This document shows positions 7,771 through 17,941 of a stretch of DNA of 34,298 bases, piece by piece. A program made the translations under genes and the position numbers. Source of the stretch: Clostridia bacterium. GTDB taxonomy: Bacteria > Bacillota > Clostridia > Oscillospirales > UBA644. Position 1 is the stretch's first letter, and every line of letters starts with the position of its first letter. The stretch is taken from positions 1-34,298 of the forward strand of contig JAGBIM010000032.1 in the NCBI GenBank assembly GCA_017934975.1, read 5' to 3'. Under the pieces are notes generated by a model. It did not search any database, was not told the origin of the DNA, and worked only from the letters and a program-made list of their open reading frames with translations.

Positions 7771-7810
7771 AGGGATCTCTCTCCGGAACCCGGAGCGAGA
7801 TCCCTTTCTC
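7771..7810 (+). terminator. rho-independent terminator after tig
   Basis: AGGGATCTC (7771-7779) pairs with GAGATCCCT (7797-7805), and an inner CTCCGG/CCGGAG pair extends the stem with one mismatch. TTTCTC follows, a short T tract. It lies 36 bases before clpP and may only reduce read-through. Confidence 0.7.
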
Positions 7811-7846
7811 ATCAAGAAACCCAATACCCTCAAAGGAGAGATGATT

Positions 7847-8440
7847 ATGACACCCAAAAACGCTCTCGTCCCCATGGTTGTGGAACAAACGAACCGCGGC
7901 GAACGCTCCTACGACATTTATTCCCGCCTGCTCAACGACCGCATCATTTTTCTTGCGGACGAAGTCAACGACGTAACCGCCAATCTGGTGGTGGCCCAGC
8001 TGCTCTTTTTGGAGTCCGTGGACCCCGATAAGGACATCAGCCTGTATATCAACAGCCCCGGAGGCTCCATCACCGCCGGCATGGCCATTTACGATACGAT
8101 GAACTACATCAAATGCGACGTTTCCACCATCTGCATCGGCATGGCCGCCAGCATGGGTGCCTTCCTGCTCTCCGCAGGAACCAAGGGCAAGCGTTACGCC
8201 CTGCCCAACAGCGAAATCATGATTCATCAGCCCCTCGGCGGATTCCAGGGCCAGGCGACGGATATTAAAATCCACGCCCAGCGGATTCTGGACATCAAGG
8301 AAAATTTGAACAAGATTCTGGCGGATAACACCGGAAAGCCTTTGGACGTTATCAAGGCCGACACGGAACGGGATAATTTCATGACCGCCCAACAGGCTTT
8401 GGAATACGGTCTGATCGACCAAGTTATCGCCCATCGCTAA
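7847..8440 (+). CDS. clpP: ATP-dependent Clp protease proteolytic subunit
   Basis: 197 residues. The complete serine protease triad is visible: Ser102 in MAASMGA, His127 in IMIHQP and Asp176 in TERDNF. The ATG at 7847 was chosen over the one at 7841 because AAAGGAG (7832-7838) is 8 bases from it and only 2 from the other. ClpP forms a double ring of seven subunits in the cytoplasm and degrades proteins fed by ClpX or other unfoldases. clpX follows after 24 bases, the usual pair. The C-terminus is short and the length is typical. Confidence 0.97.
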   Translation: MTPKNALVPMVVEQTNRGERSYDIYSRLLNDRIIFLADEVNDVTANLVVAQLLFLESVDPDKDISLYINSPGGSITAGMAIYDTMNYIKCDVSTICIGMAASMGAFLLSAGTKGKRYALPNSEIMIHQPLGGFQGQATDIKIHAQRILDIKENLNKILADNTGKPLDVIKADTERDNFMTAQQALEYGLIDQVIAHR

Positions 8441-8464
8441 AACAACCATCCGAAAGGAATCCCC

Positions 8465-9721
8465 ATGCCGAATCAACACAACGATCCCCGCACCTGCTCC
8501 TTCTGCGGGCAGCCCTGCACGGGAGAAAAGATGTTTATTGCCGGGATTGAGCCCGACACCTATATCTGCAACGACTGCGTGGACGCCTGCGTGGAATATC
8601 TCCAGGCCATGGTGGAAAAGAAGCAGAAGAAAAAGGACGACAAGCTCCGTCTGACCATGCGTACCCCCGCCGAAATCAAGGCGGCGCTGGACGAATACGT
8701 CATCGGGCAGGACGATGCGAAGATCGCTCTTTCCGTTGCAGTCTACAACCACTACAAACGCATCCTCAATCAGGATAACAAGGCCTCCGTGGAGTTGGCC
8801 AAGAGCAACGTTCTGTTGCTGGGTCCCACGGGATCGGGGAAAACCCTTCTGGCCCAGGTTCTGGCCAAGACCCTCAACGTGCCCTTTGCCATCGCCGACG
8901 CTACCACCCTCACGGAAGCGGGCTACGTGGGCGAAGACGTGGAAAACATCCTTCTGCGTCTCATTCAGGCCGCCGATTTTGACGTAAAATCCGCGGAACG
9001 GGGCATTATTTATATCGACGAGATCGACAAGATCTCCCGTCGGTCGGAGAATCCCTCCATCACCCGGGACGTTTCGGGGGAAGGGGTTCAGCAGGCCCTT
9101 TTGAAGATTCTGGAAGGGACCGTTGCAAACGTTCCGCCTCAGGGAGGACGCAAGCACCCCAACCAGCAATTTATTCAGATCGACACCAAGAACATTCTGT
9201 TTATCTGCGGTGGCGCCTTTGCGGGATTGGAAGACGTGATCCGCCGTCGCACCCAACGCACCGCCATCGGGTTTAATTCCGACATTGAAACCAAAGCGGA
9301 AAAGGACGTGGGAGCCCTGCTGAGACAATGCGAAGCCCACGATCTGGTCAAGTTTGGGCTGATTCCCGAGCTGGTGGGACGTCTGCCCGTCATCGTCAAC
9401 GTGAATCCCCTGAACAAGGAAGCCCTGGTCCGCATCATGACCGAGCCGAAAAACTGTCTGACGAAACAATACAAGGAACTGTTCCGCCTCGACGGCGTTT
9501 CCCTGGAATTTACCCCCGACGCCATCGAAGCCATCGCCGATCAGGCTTTGGAGCACAAAACCGGCGCCCGCGGCCTTCGGTCCATCGCAGAACGGGTCAT
9601 GACCCGAATTATGTTCACCGTCCCCTCGGATAAAACCGTGGACACCGTCACCGTTGACGGGGCGTGCATCCGCGGCGAAGGGGAAGCAAAAATCACACAC
9701 AACCGCACAACCGAAGCGTAA
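8465..9721 (+). CDS. clpX: Clp protease ATP-binding subunit ClpX
   Basis: 418 residues. An N-terminal zinc-binding domain has four cysteines (Cys11, Cys14, Cys35, Cys38). The AAA+ domain shows Walker A GPTGSGKT (120-127), Walker B IIYIDE (181-186) and the ClpP-docking loop with IGF (268-270). The family signature GYVGEDVEN is present. ClpX unfolds tagged substrates and passes them into the ClpP chamber. AAAGGAA precedes the start. Co-transcription with clpP is expected from the short gap. Confidence 0.97.
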   Translation: MPNQHNDPRTCSFCGQPCTGEKMFIAGIEPDTYICNDCVDACVEYLQAMVEKKQKKKDDKLRLTMRTPAEIKAALDEYVIGQDDAKIALSVAVYNHYKRILNQDNKASVELAKSNVLLLGPTGSGKTLLAQVLAKTLNVPFAIADATTLTEAGYVGEDVENILLRLIQAADFDVKSAERGIIYIDEIDKISRRSENPSITRDVSGEGVQQALLKILEGTVANVPPQGGRKHPNQQFIQIDTKNILFICGGAFAGLEDVIRRRTQRTAIGFNSDIETKAEKDVGALLRQCEAHDLVKFGLIPELVGRLPVIVNVNPLNKEALVRIMTEPKNCLTKQYKELFRLDGVSLEFTPDAIEAIADQALEHKTGARGLRSIAERVMTRIMFTVPSDKTVDTVTVDGACIRGEGEAKITHNRTTEA

Positions 9722-9731
9722 TTCACACCGA

Positions 9732-9758
9732 CTCGAGCCGCCTTTTGGGCGGTCCGAG
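9732..9758 (+). terminator. hairpin between clpX and lon, possible weak terminator
   Basis: CTCGAGCCGCC and GGCGGTCCGAG form a G+C-rich stem with a two-base internal mismatch and a TTTTG loop. Only a few T follow (CCGGTTTCCC), so termination may be partial. Confidence 0.45.
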
Positions 9759-9820
9759 CCGGTTTCCCATTCTCTCCCCAAAAAAGAAGAGTACGAAAAA
9801 TCAAAGGAATTTGAAACGAT

Positions 9821-12169
9821 ATGTCCGATATTTCCAAGATCTTCGAGCAGAAGATCCGAACCCTGCCCCTTTTACCCCTTCGCAATTTAGCGGCACTCCC
9901 CAAGCAGACCGTCCATCTGGACGTGGCGCGGAAGATCTCCTCTTCCGCCGTCAGCGCTGCCCTGGCAGAGGACCGATACATATTCCTCGCGGCCCAAATG
10001 GATATTACCGAAGAGGATCCCCGTCCCGAAGGGATCTTCAGCTACGGCACCGTGGCGAAGGTCCGTCAGGTGATGAAGACCCAGAACGGAGATTTGCGGG
10101 TTATGCTGGAAACTCTCTGCAGAGCCCACACCATCGCCCTTCCTTATAAGAATAACGGCTATTATTCCGCCACCGTTTCACTCATCGAAGAACAGCCCCT
10201 TCCCATCGCGTCCTCTCCCCTGCGGGAGGCTTTGGCGCGGCAGGCGCAGAGCGGCTTCGGAGAGTTGGCCCAATATATTGAAAGCATTTCCCAGCAACAA
10301 ATGATGGAGGTTCTGACCATCGACGATCTGGGCTTCCTGTCCGACTACATTACCCAGAATCTCTTCCTGAAATATCAGGACAAGCAACGGATTCTGGAGA
10401 TCCTTGACCCCGAAGAGCGCATCCGCACTCTGTTGCAGATTCTGGATCGGGAAGCGGAAATTGCCGATCTGGAAAATCAGATCTCAGACCGCACCAAGGA
10501 ACGCATCGCAAAAAGCCAGCGGGATTTCTATATCCGCGAACAGATCCACGCGCTGGAGGAAGAGCTGGGCGAATTTGACGGAGACGACGAAATTGCCGTC
10601 TATAACGATAAAATCCAAAAATCCGCCGCCCCCGACGCCATCAAGAAAAAGCTGTTCAAGGAAGTGGAACGGCTGGCAAAAATGCCCATCGGTGCCCAGG
10701 AAGCGGGGGTTTCCCGTATTTATCTGGACACCTGCCTCGACCTGCCCTGGGGAGTGTTCACCACCCAACAGACCGATCTGGCCTCGGCTCGCCAGATTCT
10801 GGAGGACGATCACTACGGACTGAAAAAAGTCAAAGAACGGATTCTGGAAACCCTTGTGGTTCTGCAGAAAATGCCAAACTATAACGGACAGATTCTGTGC
10901 CTCGTAGGCCCTCCGGGAACGGGAAAAACTTCCGTTGCCCAGTCCATCGCCCGGGCCACGGGACGCAACTTTGCCCGCGTTTCTTTGGGCGGCGTTCACG
11001 ACGAGGCGGAAATCCGCGGCCATCGCCGCACCTACGTGGCCTCCATGCCCGGGAAGATCATCGAAGCCGTGCGGGAAGCCGGCTCGGTCAATCCCGTGAT
11101 CCTGCTGGACGAGGTGGACAAGATCGGTCAGGACTATAAGGGAGACCCCGCCGCCGCCCTGTTGGAAGTCCTCGATCCCGAACAGAACAAGACCTTCAAG
11201 GATCATTTCCTGGATCTGCCCTTCGATTTAAGTAACGTACTGTTTATCCTCACCGCCAACACCTCCGACACCATTCCCCGTCCTCTTCTGGATCGCACGG
11301 AGGTCATTGAACTGTCTTCCTATACCCAGGAAGAAAAGATTCATATTGCCAAGAATCACCTGATTCCCAAGCAGATGAAAAAGCACGGCATTTCCAACAA
11401 AGAATTTCGCATTACCGACGCGGGGCTGAACGATATCATCCGCAGTTATACCCGTGAGGCCGGCGTTCGCGTGCTGGAACGCACCATCGCCTCTCTTTGC
11501 CGTAAAGCCCTGAAGCACCTGGCCGAAAATCCCGAAGAAATCAAAATCACCTTCAAGCCCGCAAACCTGGAAACGTTCCTGGGTCCCCGCAAATTCCGGG
11601 ACGATCCGCTCTCCAAAAAGGATCTGGTGGGCACCGTAACGGGTCTTGCCTACACCTCCGTAGGCGGCGAAGTGATGCCCGTGGAAGTGTCGGTCATGGA
11701 AGGAACGGGAAAAATCCAGCTCACCGGTTCGTTGGGTGACGTAATGAAGGAATCGGCCAACGCGGCCATCAGCTACATCCGCAGTCACGCAGATAATCTG
11801 AAAATCAACGGAGATTTCTATAAAACGAAAGATATTCACATTCACGTCCCCGAAGGAGCCGTGCCCAAGGACGGTCCCTCCGCAGGGGTTACCATGACCA
11901 CAGCCCTGGTCAGCGAGCTGACGGGGCGGAAGGTGGACCACACCGTGGCCATGACGGGAGAAATCACCCTGCGCGGTCGGGTCCTGCCCATCGGCGGGCT
12001 GAAGGAAAAGACCATGGCCGCCTACAAAGCGGGGGTCAAGACCGTCATTCTGCCCGAAGCAAACCTGCCCGACCTGGAGGAAGTGGACCCCGTCGTGAAG
12101 GAAGCCATCCGCTTCGTGCCTGCGGAGCATATTGATACGGTGCTGAAAACGGCACTGCGGGAAGGTTGA
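9821..12169 (+). CDS. lon: ATP-dependent protease La (Lon)
   Basis: 782 residues, typical length. The N-terminal substrate-binding domain starts with LPLLPLRNL, followed by a long helical region, an AAA+ module with GPPGTGKT (363-370), and a protease domain with Ser687 in [10 protein letters not shown] and Lys730 in GGLKEK, the Ser/Lys dyad of the family. Lon degrades damaged and regulatory proteins in the cytoplasm. The upstream AAAGGAA is about 12 bases from the ATG, further than ideal. The N-terminal motif LRNLAALPK differs mildly from the usual LRxxVVFP. The stop overlaps the region before engB, giving tight coupling. Confidence 0.97.
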   Translation: MSDISKIFEQKIRTLPLLPLRNLAALPKQTVHLDVARKISSSAVSAALAEDRYIFLAAQMDITEEDPRPEGIFSYGTVAKVRQVMKTQNGDLRVMLETLCRAHTIALPYKNNGYYSATVSLIEEQPLPIASSPLREALARQAQSGFGELAQYIESISQQQMMEVLTIDDLGFLSDYITQNLFLKYQDKQRILEILDPEERIRTLLQILDREAEIADLENQISDRTKERIAKSQRDFYIREQIHALEEELGEFDGDDEIAVYNDKIQKSAAPDAIKKKLFKEVERLAKMPIGAQEAGVSRIYLDTCLDLPWGVFTTQQTDLASARQILEDDHYGLKKVKERILETLVVLQKMPNYNGQILCLVGPPGTGKTSVAQSIARATGRNFARVSLGGVHDEAEIRGHRRTYVASMPGKIIEAVREAGSVNPVILLDEVDKIGQDYKGDPAAALLEVLDPEQNKTFKDHFLDLPFDLSNVLFILTANTSDTIPRPLLDRTEVIELSSYTQEEKIHIAKNHLIPKQMKKHGISNKEFRITDAGLNDIIRSYTREAGVRVLERTIASLCRKALKHLAENPEEIKITFKPANLETFLGPRKFRDDPLSKKDLVGTVTGLAYTSVGGEVMPVEVSVMEGTGKIQLTGSLGDVMKESANAAISYIRSHADNLKINGDFYKTKDIHIHVPEGAVPKDGPSAGVTMTTALVSELTGRKVDHTVAMTGEITLRGRVLPIGGLKEKTMAAYKAGVKTVILPEANLPDLEEVDPVVKEAIRFVPAEHIDTVLKTALREG

Positions 12170-12171
12170 TT

Positions 12172-12756
12172 ATGACCGTCAATTTCAACAACGCCGCCTT
12201 CGTGACCAGTTATTTCGACGGAAGGAAGATCGACCGTCCGAAAAAGCCCGAAATCGTGCTGGTGGGGCGGTCCAACGTAGGAAAATCTTCCTTAATTAAT
12301 AAACTGCTCAACCGAAAAAGCCTTGCCCGCGTTTCTTCCACACCGGGCAAGACCATTTCCTTGAATTATTATGACGTGGACGGGAAGTTCGATCTGGTGG
12401 ACCTGCCGGGATACGGCTTTGCCAAGCGTCCCAAGACCGAGCAGGCCGCCTGGGGGAAGCTGACCGAGGGATATTTTTCCGCCGATCGGGATATCCGCCT
12501 CATTCTGATGCTGGTGGACCTGCGGCATCCCCCCTCCAAGGACGACGAGGTCATGTTCGACTGGCTCATGCAGTCCGAAACCCTCTTCACCGTAGTGGCC
12601 ACAAAGGCGGACAAGCTGAACAAAACCGATACGAAGAAGAATACGGAAGCCCTGTCCAGGCAATTCGGCATTAACGTCATCCCCTTCTCCTCTCTGACGG
12701 GGATGGGATGCGAGGAATTGCGGCAGATTATCACCGATCTGGTCACGGCAGATTGA
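12172..12756 (+). CDS. engB: ribosome biogenesis GTP-binding protein EngB/YsxC
   Basis: 194 residues. GTPase motifs are GRSNVGKS (32-39, P-loop), STPGKT (switch I), DLPGYG (77-82) and TKADK. It is needed for late 50S subunit assembly. The ATG at 12172, two bases after the lon stop, is used; GGAAGG lies upstream inside lon. The lon-engB order is conserved in Firmicutes. Its last 14 bases overlap the end of the convergent oxidoreductase gene. Confidence 0.95.
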   Translation: MTVNFNNAAFVTSYFDGRKIDRPKKPEIVLVGRSNVGKSSLINKLLNRKSLARVSSTPGKTISLNYYDVDGKFDLVDLPGYGFAKRPKTEQAAWGKLTEGYFSADRDIRLILMLVDLRHPPSKDDEVMFDWLMQSETLFTVVATKADKLNKTDTKKNTEALSRQFGINVIPFSSLTGMGCEELRQIITDLVTAD

Positions 12757-13966
12757 GAAACGCGGGGCATTGGGCCGTGGGAGATTCCATCATACGGTAG
12801 ATCCACGCGGAGCCGAGAATTGCCCCCGCAAGCCCCCCTTCCCCGAAGGCGTACAAATAATATACGCCCTCCCATTGGGGATCCCGCCCCACGTAGGGCA
12901 GGCCTCCCTTGGGAATGACCAGACTCTGACAAAAGCCGTATTCCTTGCGCACCCGCGGAATACCGAAAAACATTTCCTGCAGATCTTCCTCTAAATTCCG
13001 ATATTTTACCCGACAAAGAGGACTTGCATCCAGGGACCCGATCTTTCCTTCGGGAGAAAGGGCGGTAGAGGCCTCTCCCGAAAACAGGATCCGTCCGTCG
13101 GGAGTGGTTCGCAGATAAGAAAATTCGTCCCTGCTTTTGATCAGACATTCCTCGGGCCAACCGCGAAAAACCGAAATCGGCTCGGTGACGATGGAAAACA
13201 CCGTCACCCGCTGTCCCAGAGCGGGTCGCTTCCGCAATACCTCTCCCCCACGGGCATCCACGATCTTTTTGGCGCGCAGAACGTACCCGTTGCAACGGCA
13301 TCGGTATTCCCCGTCCCCCCGCTCGATGGATTCCACGCGGCTTCCCTCGAAGACCGCACCCCCGTGAAGGGTGATCCAATCGGTCAGATCCCGTCCGAAC
13401 TTGACGGGATTGAAGGTTGCTCCCGCCCGAGAGAGAATCCCGCCCGCGCAAGGGAAGGAAAAGCGTTCCGCACATTCCTCCGCCCCCAGCCAGCGGCAGT
13501 TCAACCCCATGTGATGACGCAGAAAATACTCTTCCCGCAATGCCGAAACCGATTTGGGAAGAGACGTATAATAAAAGCTTTCCCGAGGGGTAAAGTCGCA
13601 TCGACTGCCCGTATCGGACAGGATTTTTTCCAACTGCGAAAGGGCGGCGCCCGCCGTGCGATACCATTCCACCCCTGCCCGCAAGCCCAGAGTCTGCTTC
13701 AACCGAAGAAGCTCGGGGCCGCCGTCTCCGAATAGAATCCCCGCGGAAAAACGGGTTGCTCCGTCCGCCACGGTGTTTTCGGTGACCACCGTCACCTCCC
13801 GCCCCGCTTTGCAAAGCTCGTAGGCGCACAAAAGGCCGCTGAGCCCTCCGCCGATGATCAGAACCTCGGTTTTGAGATCCTCTTTCACCGTCGGATGAGA
13901 AGGCAGGAAATCGTCGGGAACGAAAAAGGGCGAAAGACCGCTCCCCCAAATCTCGTTTTTTTTCAT
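12743..13966 (-). CDS. FAD-dependent oxidoreductase (glycine/D-amino-acid oxidase family)
   Basis: 407 residues. A dinucleotide-binding signature, VLIIGGGLSGLLCAYEL (GxGxxG at 39-44), follows a 30-residue N-terminal lead. SAGILFG (an FAD-contacting strand), FNPVKFGRDL and the C-terminal GLPYVGRDPQWEGVYYLYAFGEGGLAG complete the DAO-type fold. Many homologues with this layout have a C-terminal Rieske domain; none is present here. Substrate unknown. GGGAGG lies 8 bases before the ATG. It is on the opposite strand to its neighbours and overlaps engB tail to tail by 14 bases. Confidence 0.8.
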   Translation of the reverse strand: MKKNEIWGSGLSPFFVPDDFLPSHPTVKEDLKTEVLIIGGGLSGLLCAYELCKAGREVTVVTENTVADGATRFSAGILFGDGGPELLRLKQTLGLRAGVEWYRTAGAALSQLEKILSDTGSRCDFTPRESFYYTSLPKSVSALREEYFLRHHMGLNCRWLGAEECAERFSFPCAGGILSRAGATFNPVKFGRDLTDWITLHGGAVFEGSRVESIERGDGEYRCRCNGYVLRAKKIVDARGGEVLRKRPALGQRVTVFSIVTEPISVFRGWPEECLIKSRDEFSYLRTTPDGRILFSGEASTALSPEGKIGSLDASPLCRVKYRNLEEDLQEMFFGIPRVRKEYGFCQSLVIPKGGLPYVGRDPQWEGVYYLYAFGEGGLAGAILGSAWIYRMMESPTAQCPAFLNLP

Positions 13967-14047
13967 CGCACAAACCTCCCGTGCTGATTTTACTTCCAGT
14001 TTCGCCCCAAAAACCGTTTTTTATACCGCCGAAAGGAGATTTTTTCC

Positions 14048-14605
14048 ATGAAACGCTTCTGCACCACCTTGCTCCTGCTCGTTTTCGCCCTCTTTTTGGC
14101 CTCCTGCTCCGCCACGCCTGCGGATTTCGTCGCCCTGCCGTTGGCAGAACGGGACGGAACCACCGACGAGTATACGGCGGCGGAAGGGATTCTCGTGGCC
14201 CTTTCGGTCAACGCGCCTCTGTCGGGGCTGGAATTTTCCTGCAAAACCGACCGTGAAGGGGCAAAAATCACCGTAAAAATTTACGAAGCGAACACGGATT
14301 ACGACACCACCCTTTCCGCAGACCCCGTGCGGGAGGAAACCTTCCAATCCCTTGCACCCAAAATGCTCTGGCAATTCAATTCCCTTCCCGCGGGAGATTA
14401 TTTCATCGCATTTTCCGATTCGGAGGGAACGCAGCTGCTTCGCTCCGCCGCCCCTTCCCGAGAGGCGGGAGGCAAAATCCTCCATTACCGCAACGGGGCG
14501 GTCATGACCGAAGGAACCCTTGCCCTGACCCTGCTGTGCGAAAAAACCGAAGAGGTCACGCAACCTGCCCTGATTACCTTCACCTACCCCATCATCGTGG
14601 AATAA
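14048..14605 (+). CDS. small secreted lipoprotein, unknown function
   Basis: 185 residues with a clear lipoprotein signal: MKR, a hydrophobic core, and the lipobox LASC with Cys20. The mature part is rich in beta-strand-like residues with no recognised catalytic motif; SLPAGDYFIAFSDSEG suggests a jelly-roll or carbohydrate-binding type of fold, but that is a guess. AAAGGAG precedes the ATG. The rRNA methyltransferase gene begins 24 bases after its stop, so they may be co-transcribed. Confidence 0.75.
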   Translation: MKRFCTTLLLLVFALFLASCSATPADFVALPLAERDGTTDEYTAAEGILVALSVNAPLSGLEFSCKTDREGAKITVKIYEANTDYDTTLSADPVREETFQSLAPKMLWQFNSLPAGDYFIAFSDSEGTQLLRSAAPSREAGGKILHYRNGAVMTEGTLALTLLCEKTEEVTQPALITFTYPIIVE

Positions 14606-14629
14606 ACAACGCAACGAACGGAGAACGAT

Positions 14630-15427
14630 ATGTACGATAAGAAACGCTTCAACAAGCGGGAAAAGCCCGCCTTTTCCGAAGAAAAGAACGAAAATATCAT
14701 CACCGGACGCAACCCCGTCATGGAAGCCCTGCGTGCAGGCCGCACGGTGGAAAAAATCCTGGTTGCAAAGGGCGAGCGGGAAGGCTCCATTCTCAAGATC
14801 CTTGCCATGGCCAAGGAAAAGGGAATTCCCGTCCTGGACGCAGAGCGCACCCGCATCGAAACCCTTGCGGGAGGCGCGGGACATCAGGGAATCCTGGCCT
14901 TCGTAACACCTTTTGAATATTCTACCGTAGAAGAGATCCTCGCGGAAGCGGAAGCGAAAAACGAGCCGCCCTGCATCGTCATTCTCGACGGAGTCACAGA
15001 TCCCCACAACGCGGGGGCCATCATGCGGACCGCCTGCTGCTGCGGAGCCCACGGGGTGATCCTGCCCAAGCACAATTCCTGCGGCATGACCCCCACCCTC
15101 ATCAAATCCGCCGCGGGAGCCACGGAATATCTGAAGGTGGCACGGGTGACCAATATCACCGACACGGTGGAAGAACTGAAAAAGCATAATATCTGGATCT
15201 ACGGAACCGACGGATCCGCTCCTGCAGACATTTACCACACCGATCTGACGGGTGCCTGCGCCTTCGTTCTGGGGGATGAAGGAAGAGGCATTTCCCGATT
15301 GGTACGGGAGCATTGCGATTTTCTCGTCAAGATTCCCATGCACGGACCGTTGGACTCCCTGAACGTATCGGTGGCAGGCGCCGTCATCCTCTACGAAGCC
15401 CTCCGTCAGAAGGAGGCCAAGGGATGA
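14630..15427 (+). CDS. rlmB: 23S rRNA 2'-O-ribose methyltransferase, RlmB/TrmH family
   Basis: 265 residues. A 20-residue charged lead is followed by the substrate-binding domain (ITGRNPVMEAL) and the SPOUT methyltransferase domain with all three family motifs: DGVTDPHNAGAIMRT (120-134), FVLGDEGRGISR (212-223) and IPMHGPLDSLNVSVAGA (235-251). The RlmB branch methylates a guanosine in the peptidyl transferase loop of 23S rRNA using S-adenosylmethionine; other members act on tRNA, so the exact target is inferred. The stop overlaps the next start by four bases. Confidence 0.88.
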   Translation: MYDKKRFNKREKPAFSEEKNENIITGRNPVMEALRAGRTVEKILVAKGEREGSILKILAMAKEKGIPVLDAERTRIETLAGGAGHQGILAFVTPFEYSTVEEILAEAEAKNEPPCIVILDGVTDPHNAGAIMRTACCCGAHGVILPKHNSCGMTPTLIKSAAGATEYLKVARVTNITDTVEELKKHNIWIYGTDGSAPADIYHTDLTGACAFVLGDEGRGISRLVREHCDFLVKIPMHGPLDSLNVSVAGAVILYEALRQKEAKG

Positions 15428-17070
15428 ACAAAATGGAACTGGCCTTTTTTGAGGAGCAGTATAACAACGCAGTGGTTCTGCGGGACAAGACCCTCTTCAA
15501 AATCGGCTCCACGCTGCTGATCGCGGGCGTTTTCTGGGGGCTCGGGCTTTTGGGCATCACCCCCACCGCCACGGCAATTCTGCAACTGCTTGCCTGCGTG
15601 CTGGTCTGGGGCATCTGTCGGGAAGAAATGTCCGACGGGTTGCGGGATCTGCTGAAATTCCACCCCTCCACGAAAACCTTTCAGGCCTTGGGATTGGTTG
15701 CCTGCTGTGCCCACGCCATCTTTTTGCTGACCCAAAACGGGGCCGCCTCTCCCTTTGCGGCGGTGCTCTTCCTTTCCGTAGGCCTTTCCATGGGGATGAA
15801 ATATCTCTTTGCCCTGCAGATCACCAAGAATCTGGATCTGATCCGCGATAAGAAGACCTTTGCCCTGCAGGTTTCCGACCTGACCCTTTCGAAAAAATAT
15901 ATCCGCAAGGTCTGCTCCGTCAATCCCATGGAGGAGTTTCCCAACGTTCTGCGCACCTCCTTTGACAGCGACCCCGTGGAAAAACGGTCCCGCAAATACG
16001 GACTTCTGGTCCTTTTAGCGGTTTTAATTCTTGCCATCGCGGCGACGGTCCTGCACGACGGACTCTTCCTCCCCGCCCTGGCATATCTGTTGGTTCTCTG
16101 CTGTTCCTTTGCGGCGGATCTTGCCTTCGTTCTCCCCTACGTCATCCTGCAGATGCGTTTGCGGAAGATGGGAAGCATCCTTTTGGGGAATTATTCCATC
16201 GAACAGTTGCGGGGAGTAGACACCCTGCTGATCAAGGACACGGATCTGTTTCCGCCCGAACACAACGAGGTTCTGGATCTGCGCATCCGCAAGCCCGAAC
16301 GGGCCACCGACGCCGTTTCCTACGCCGCCGCCCTGCTCCGCCTCTCCGAATCCCCCATGGAAGAAGCCTTTCTGCGGGTCTGCCCGCCTCTTCCCGAGCG
16401 AAGCCCCTCCGTCCTGCAGTGGCGGGTGATTAAAAATTACGGGATCGTTGCCACGGTCAACGTGGACAACGTACTGTTCGGCAACCGTCATCTGATGCTT
16501 TCCCACAACGTCCGTCCCTGGAGCCCCGACAAAGAGGCCATGCTGACGGCAGCGGGAGTTCATCTGATGTACCTTGCCATCAACGGCGAAATTGCCGCCA
16601 CCATGATTTTCCGTTATCGGGAAGATCCCCAACTGAAAAAGTCCGCGGAGATGCCCGAAGGGGAGTTCAATCTTCTGGTGGACACCAAGGATTGCAACGT
16701 CAACGAAAATATGATTCAGCGGCATTACGATCTGTCCCGCACCAAGATTTCCGTCCCCGACCCCGACGAAGCGGAATCGGTGGAAGAAACCCGGGAAGAG
16801 CTGGAAGACGATCAGTCGCCGCCCGTCATGATTTCCGCCCACAACGCGCTGGGGATTCTGGAATCCATCCGTCGGGCAAAGCAGCTGCACAAATCCGTGG
16901 GTCTGTGCATCACCCTGCAGCAGATCTCCGTCTTTTTCGGCCTGCTGCTCACCGCCGTGGGAATCTTCTTCGCCCCCCAGAATATGCACTGGAGCTGGCC
17001 GCTTCTGTTCAATTTCCTGTGGGCGTTGCCCGTTCCCGCCATCGCACTGTTTCGTAAAGAAAAGAAATAA
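15424..17070 (+). CDS. membrane protein resembling a degenerate (inactive) P-type ATPase
   Basis: 548 residues. The start ATG at 15424 overlaps the rlmB stop (ATGA). Likely membrane helices are at about 27-45, 48-65, 88-104, 110-130, 192-210, 214-240 and two near the C-terminus (about 495-516, 522-542). Residues 228-276 match the heavy-metal P-type ATPase segment leading to the phosphorylation site, but the catalytic DKTGT is replaced: VDTLLIKDTDLF (265-276). Later landmarks also align: VLFGNRHLM (350-358) with GNxxLM, an LLVDTKD (417-423) where TGD should be, and no GDGxND before the final helices. It therefore looks like a P1B-type scaffold without ATPase activity. Residues 445-465 form an acidic insert. 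Function unknown. Confidence 0.7.
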   Translation: MNKMELAFFEEQYNNAVVLRDKTLFKIGSTLLIAGVFWGLGLLGITPTATAILQLLACVLVWGICREEMSDGLRDLLKFHPSTKTFQALGLVACCAHAIFLLTQNGAASPFAAVLFLSVGLSMGMKYLFALQITKNLDLIRDKKTFALQVSDLTLSKKYIRKVCSVNPMEEFPNVLRTSFDSDPVEKRSRKYGLLVLLAVLILAIAATVLHDGLFLPALAYLLVLCCSFAADLAFVLPYVILQMRLRKMGSILLGNYSIEQLRGVDTLLIKDTDLFPPEHNEVLDLRIRKPERATDAVSYAAALLRLSESPMEEAFLRVCPPLPERSPSVLQWRVIKNYGIVATVNVDNVLFGNRHLMLSHNVRPWSPDKEAMLTAAGVHLMYLAINGEIAATMIFRYREDPQLKKSAEMPEGEFNLLVDTKDCNVNENMIQRHYDLSRTKISVPDPDEAESVEETREELEDDQSPPVMISAHNALGILESIRRAKQLHKSVGLCITLQQISVFFGLLLTAVGIFFAPQNMHWSWPLLFNFLWALPVPAIALFRKEKK

Positions 17071-17106
17071 AAAAATTTATATACCGTTCCAAGGAGGATT
17101 ATTTCC

Positions 17107-17826
17107 ATGTCCGGACATTCTAAATGGAAGAATATCATGCACAAAAAAGAGAAGACCGACGCCCAGCGCGCCAAGGTCTTCACGAAAATCGGCCGCGAAA
17201 TTTCCCTGGCCGTTCGGGAAGGTGGCCCCGATCCCGTATCCAACGCCGCCCTCAAGGATCTGATTGCCAAGGCCAAGGCCAACAACGTGCCCAACGATAA
17301 CATCGATCGGGTCATCAAAAAGGCCGCAGGCGGCAACGATGGGGCAAACTACGAGGTTCTTACCTACGAAGGCTACGGCCCCAGCGGTGTTGCCGTATAT
17401 CTGCGTTGCGTCACCGACAACCGTAACCGTACCGCAGGCGATCTGCGCCACTACTTCGACAAATGCGGCGGCAATCTGGGTCAGACCGGTTCGGTCAACT
17501 GGATGTTTGAAAAGAAGGGCGTGATCATCATCGACGGCGAAGACGTGGATGAAGATCAGCTGATGGAAGACCTGCTGGAAGCCGATATTCTGGACATCGT
17601 GGCAGAAGAGGGTGGCTTTGAGGTCTACACCGCCGCCGAAGCCATGAGTGACACCAACGACCTGGTTCTCGCAAAGGGGTACACCGTTCTTTCCGCCGAA
17701 GTGGCTCAGGTTCCCAACAACTACACCGAGCTTTCCGACGAAGACGGAGAAAAGATGCAGAAGCTGTTGGATATGCTGGACGACAACGACGACGTGACCG
17801 ACGTTTGGCATAACTGGGATAACTAA
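17107..17826 (+). CDS. YebC/PmpR family DNA-binding regulatory or translation protein
   Basis: 239 residues. The signature start MSGHSKWKNI, KAKVFTKIGREI-like helix (AKVFTKIGREISLAV), NIDRVIKKA, and YEGYGPSGVA are classic for the family. Members are cytoplasmic; some act as transcription regulators, others have been linked to easing ribosome stalling at proline stretches, so the exact role is not assigned. AAGGAGG precedes the start. A strong terminator follows the stop. Confidence 0.92.
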   Translation: MSGHSKWKNIMHKKEKTDAQRAKVFTKIGREISLAVREGGPDPVSNAALKDLIAKAKANNVPNDNIDRVIKKAAGGNDGANYEVLTYEGYGPSGVAVYLRCVTDNRNRTAGDLRHYFDKCGGNLGQTGSVNWMFEKKGVIIIDGEDVDEDQLMEDLLEADILDIVAEEGGFEVYTAAEAMSDTNDLVLAKGYTVLSAEVAQVPNNYTELSDEDGEKMQKLLDMLDDNDDVTDVWHNWDN

Positions 17827-17833
17827 ATAAAAG

Positions 17834-17865
17834 AGGACGGAGAATTCAATTTCTCCGTCCTTTTT
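17834..17865 (+). terminator. rho-independent terminator after the YebC-family gene
   Basis: AGGACGGAGAA (17834-17844) and TTCTCCGTCCT (17851-17861) form a perfect 11-bp stem with a 6-base loop, followed by TTTTT. Confidence 0.92.
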
Positions 17866-17879
17866 CGATGGTTTTCGCC

Positions 17880-17908
17880 TTGACAAGCAGGCAAAAGTGT
17901 GCTATTAT
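17880..17908 (+). promoter_or_regulatory. sigma-A promoter of cysK
   Basis: A perfect TTGACA (17880-17885), 17-base spacer and TATTAT (17903-17908), about 35 bases before the cysK start. There is no room for a T-box or long riboswitch between promoter and gene. Confidence 0.85.
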
Positions 17909-17941
17909 GATAGCAGATTATAAAAAAGAGAGGATTTCTCC

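Noticed and set aside
6214..7875. Long minus-strand open frame antisense to tig
   Set aside because: Shadow of the trigger factor gene; the repeats of the Lys/Ala/Pro tail give a low-complexity reverse translation.
7769..9781. Very long minus-strand open frame antisense to clpP and clpX
   Set aside because: It covers two unmistakable plus-strand genes and its translation is rich in His/Gly/Val with no family motifs; it is a by-product of high third-position G+C.
12369..13973. Long minus-strand frame overlapping the oxidoreductase and engB
   Set aside because: Another frame of the same strand holds the FAD-binding motif; this one is Arg/Ser/Gly-rich shadow sequence.
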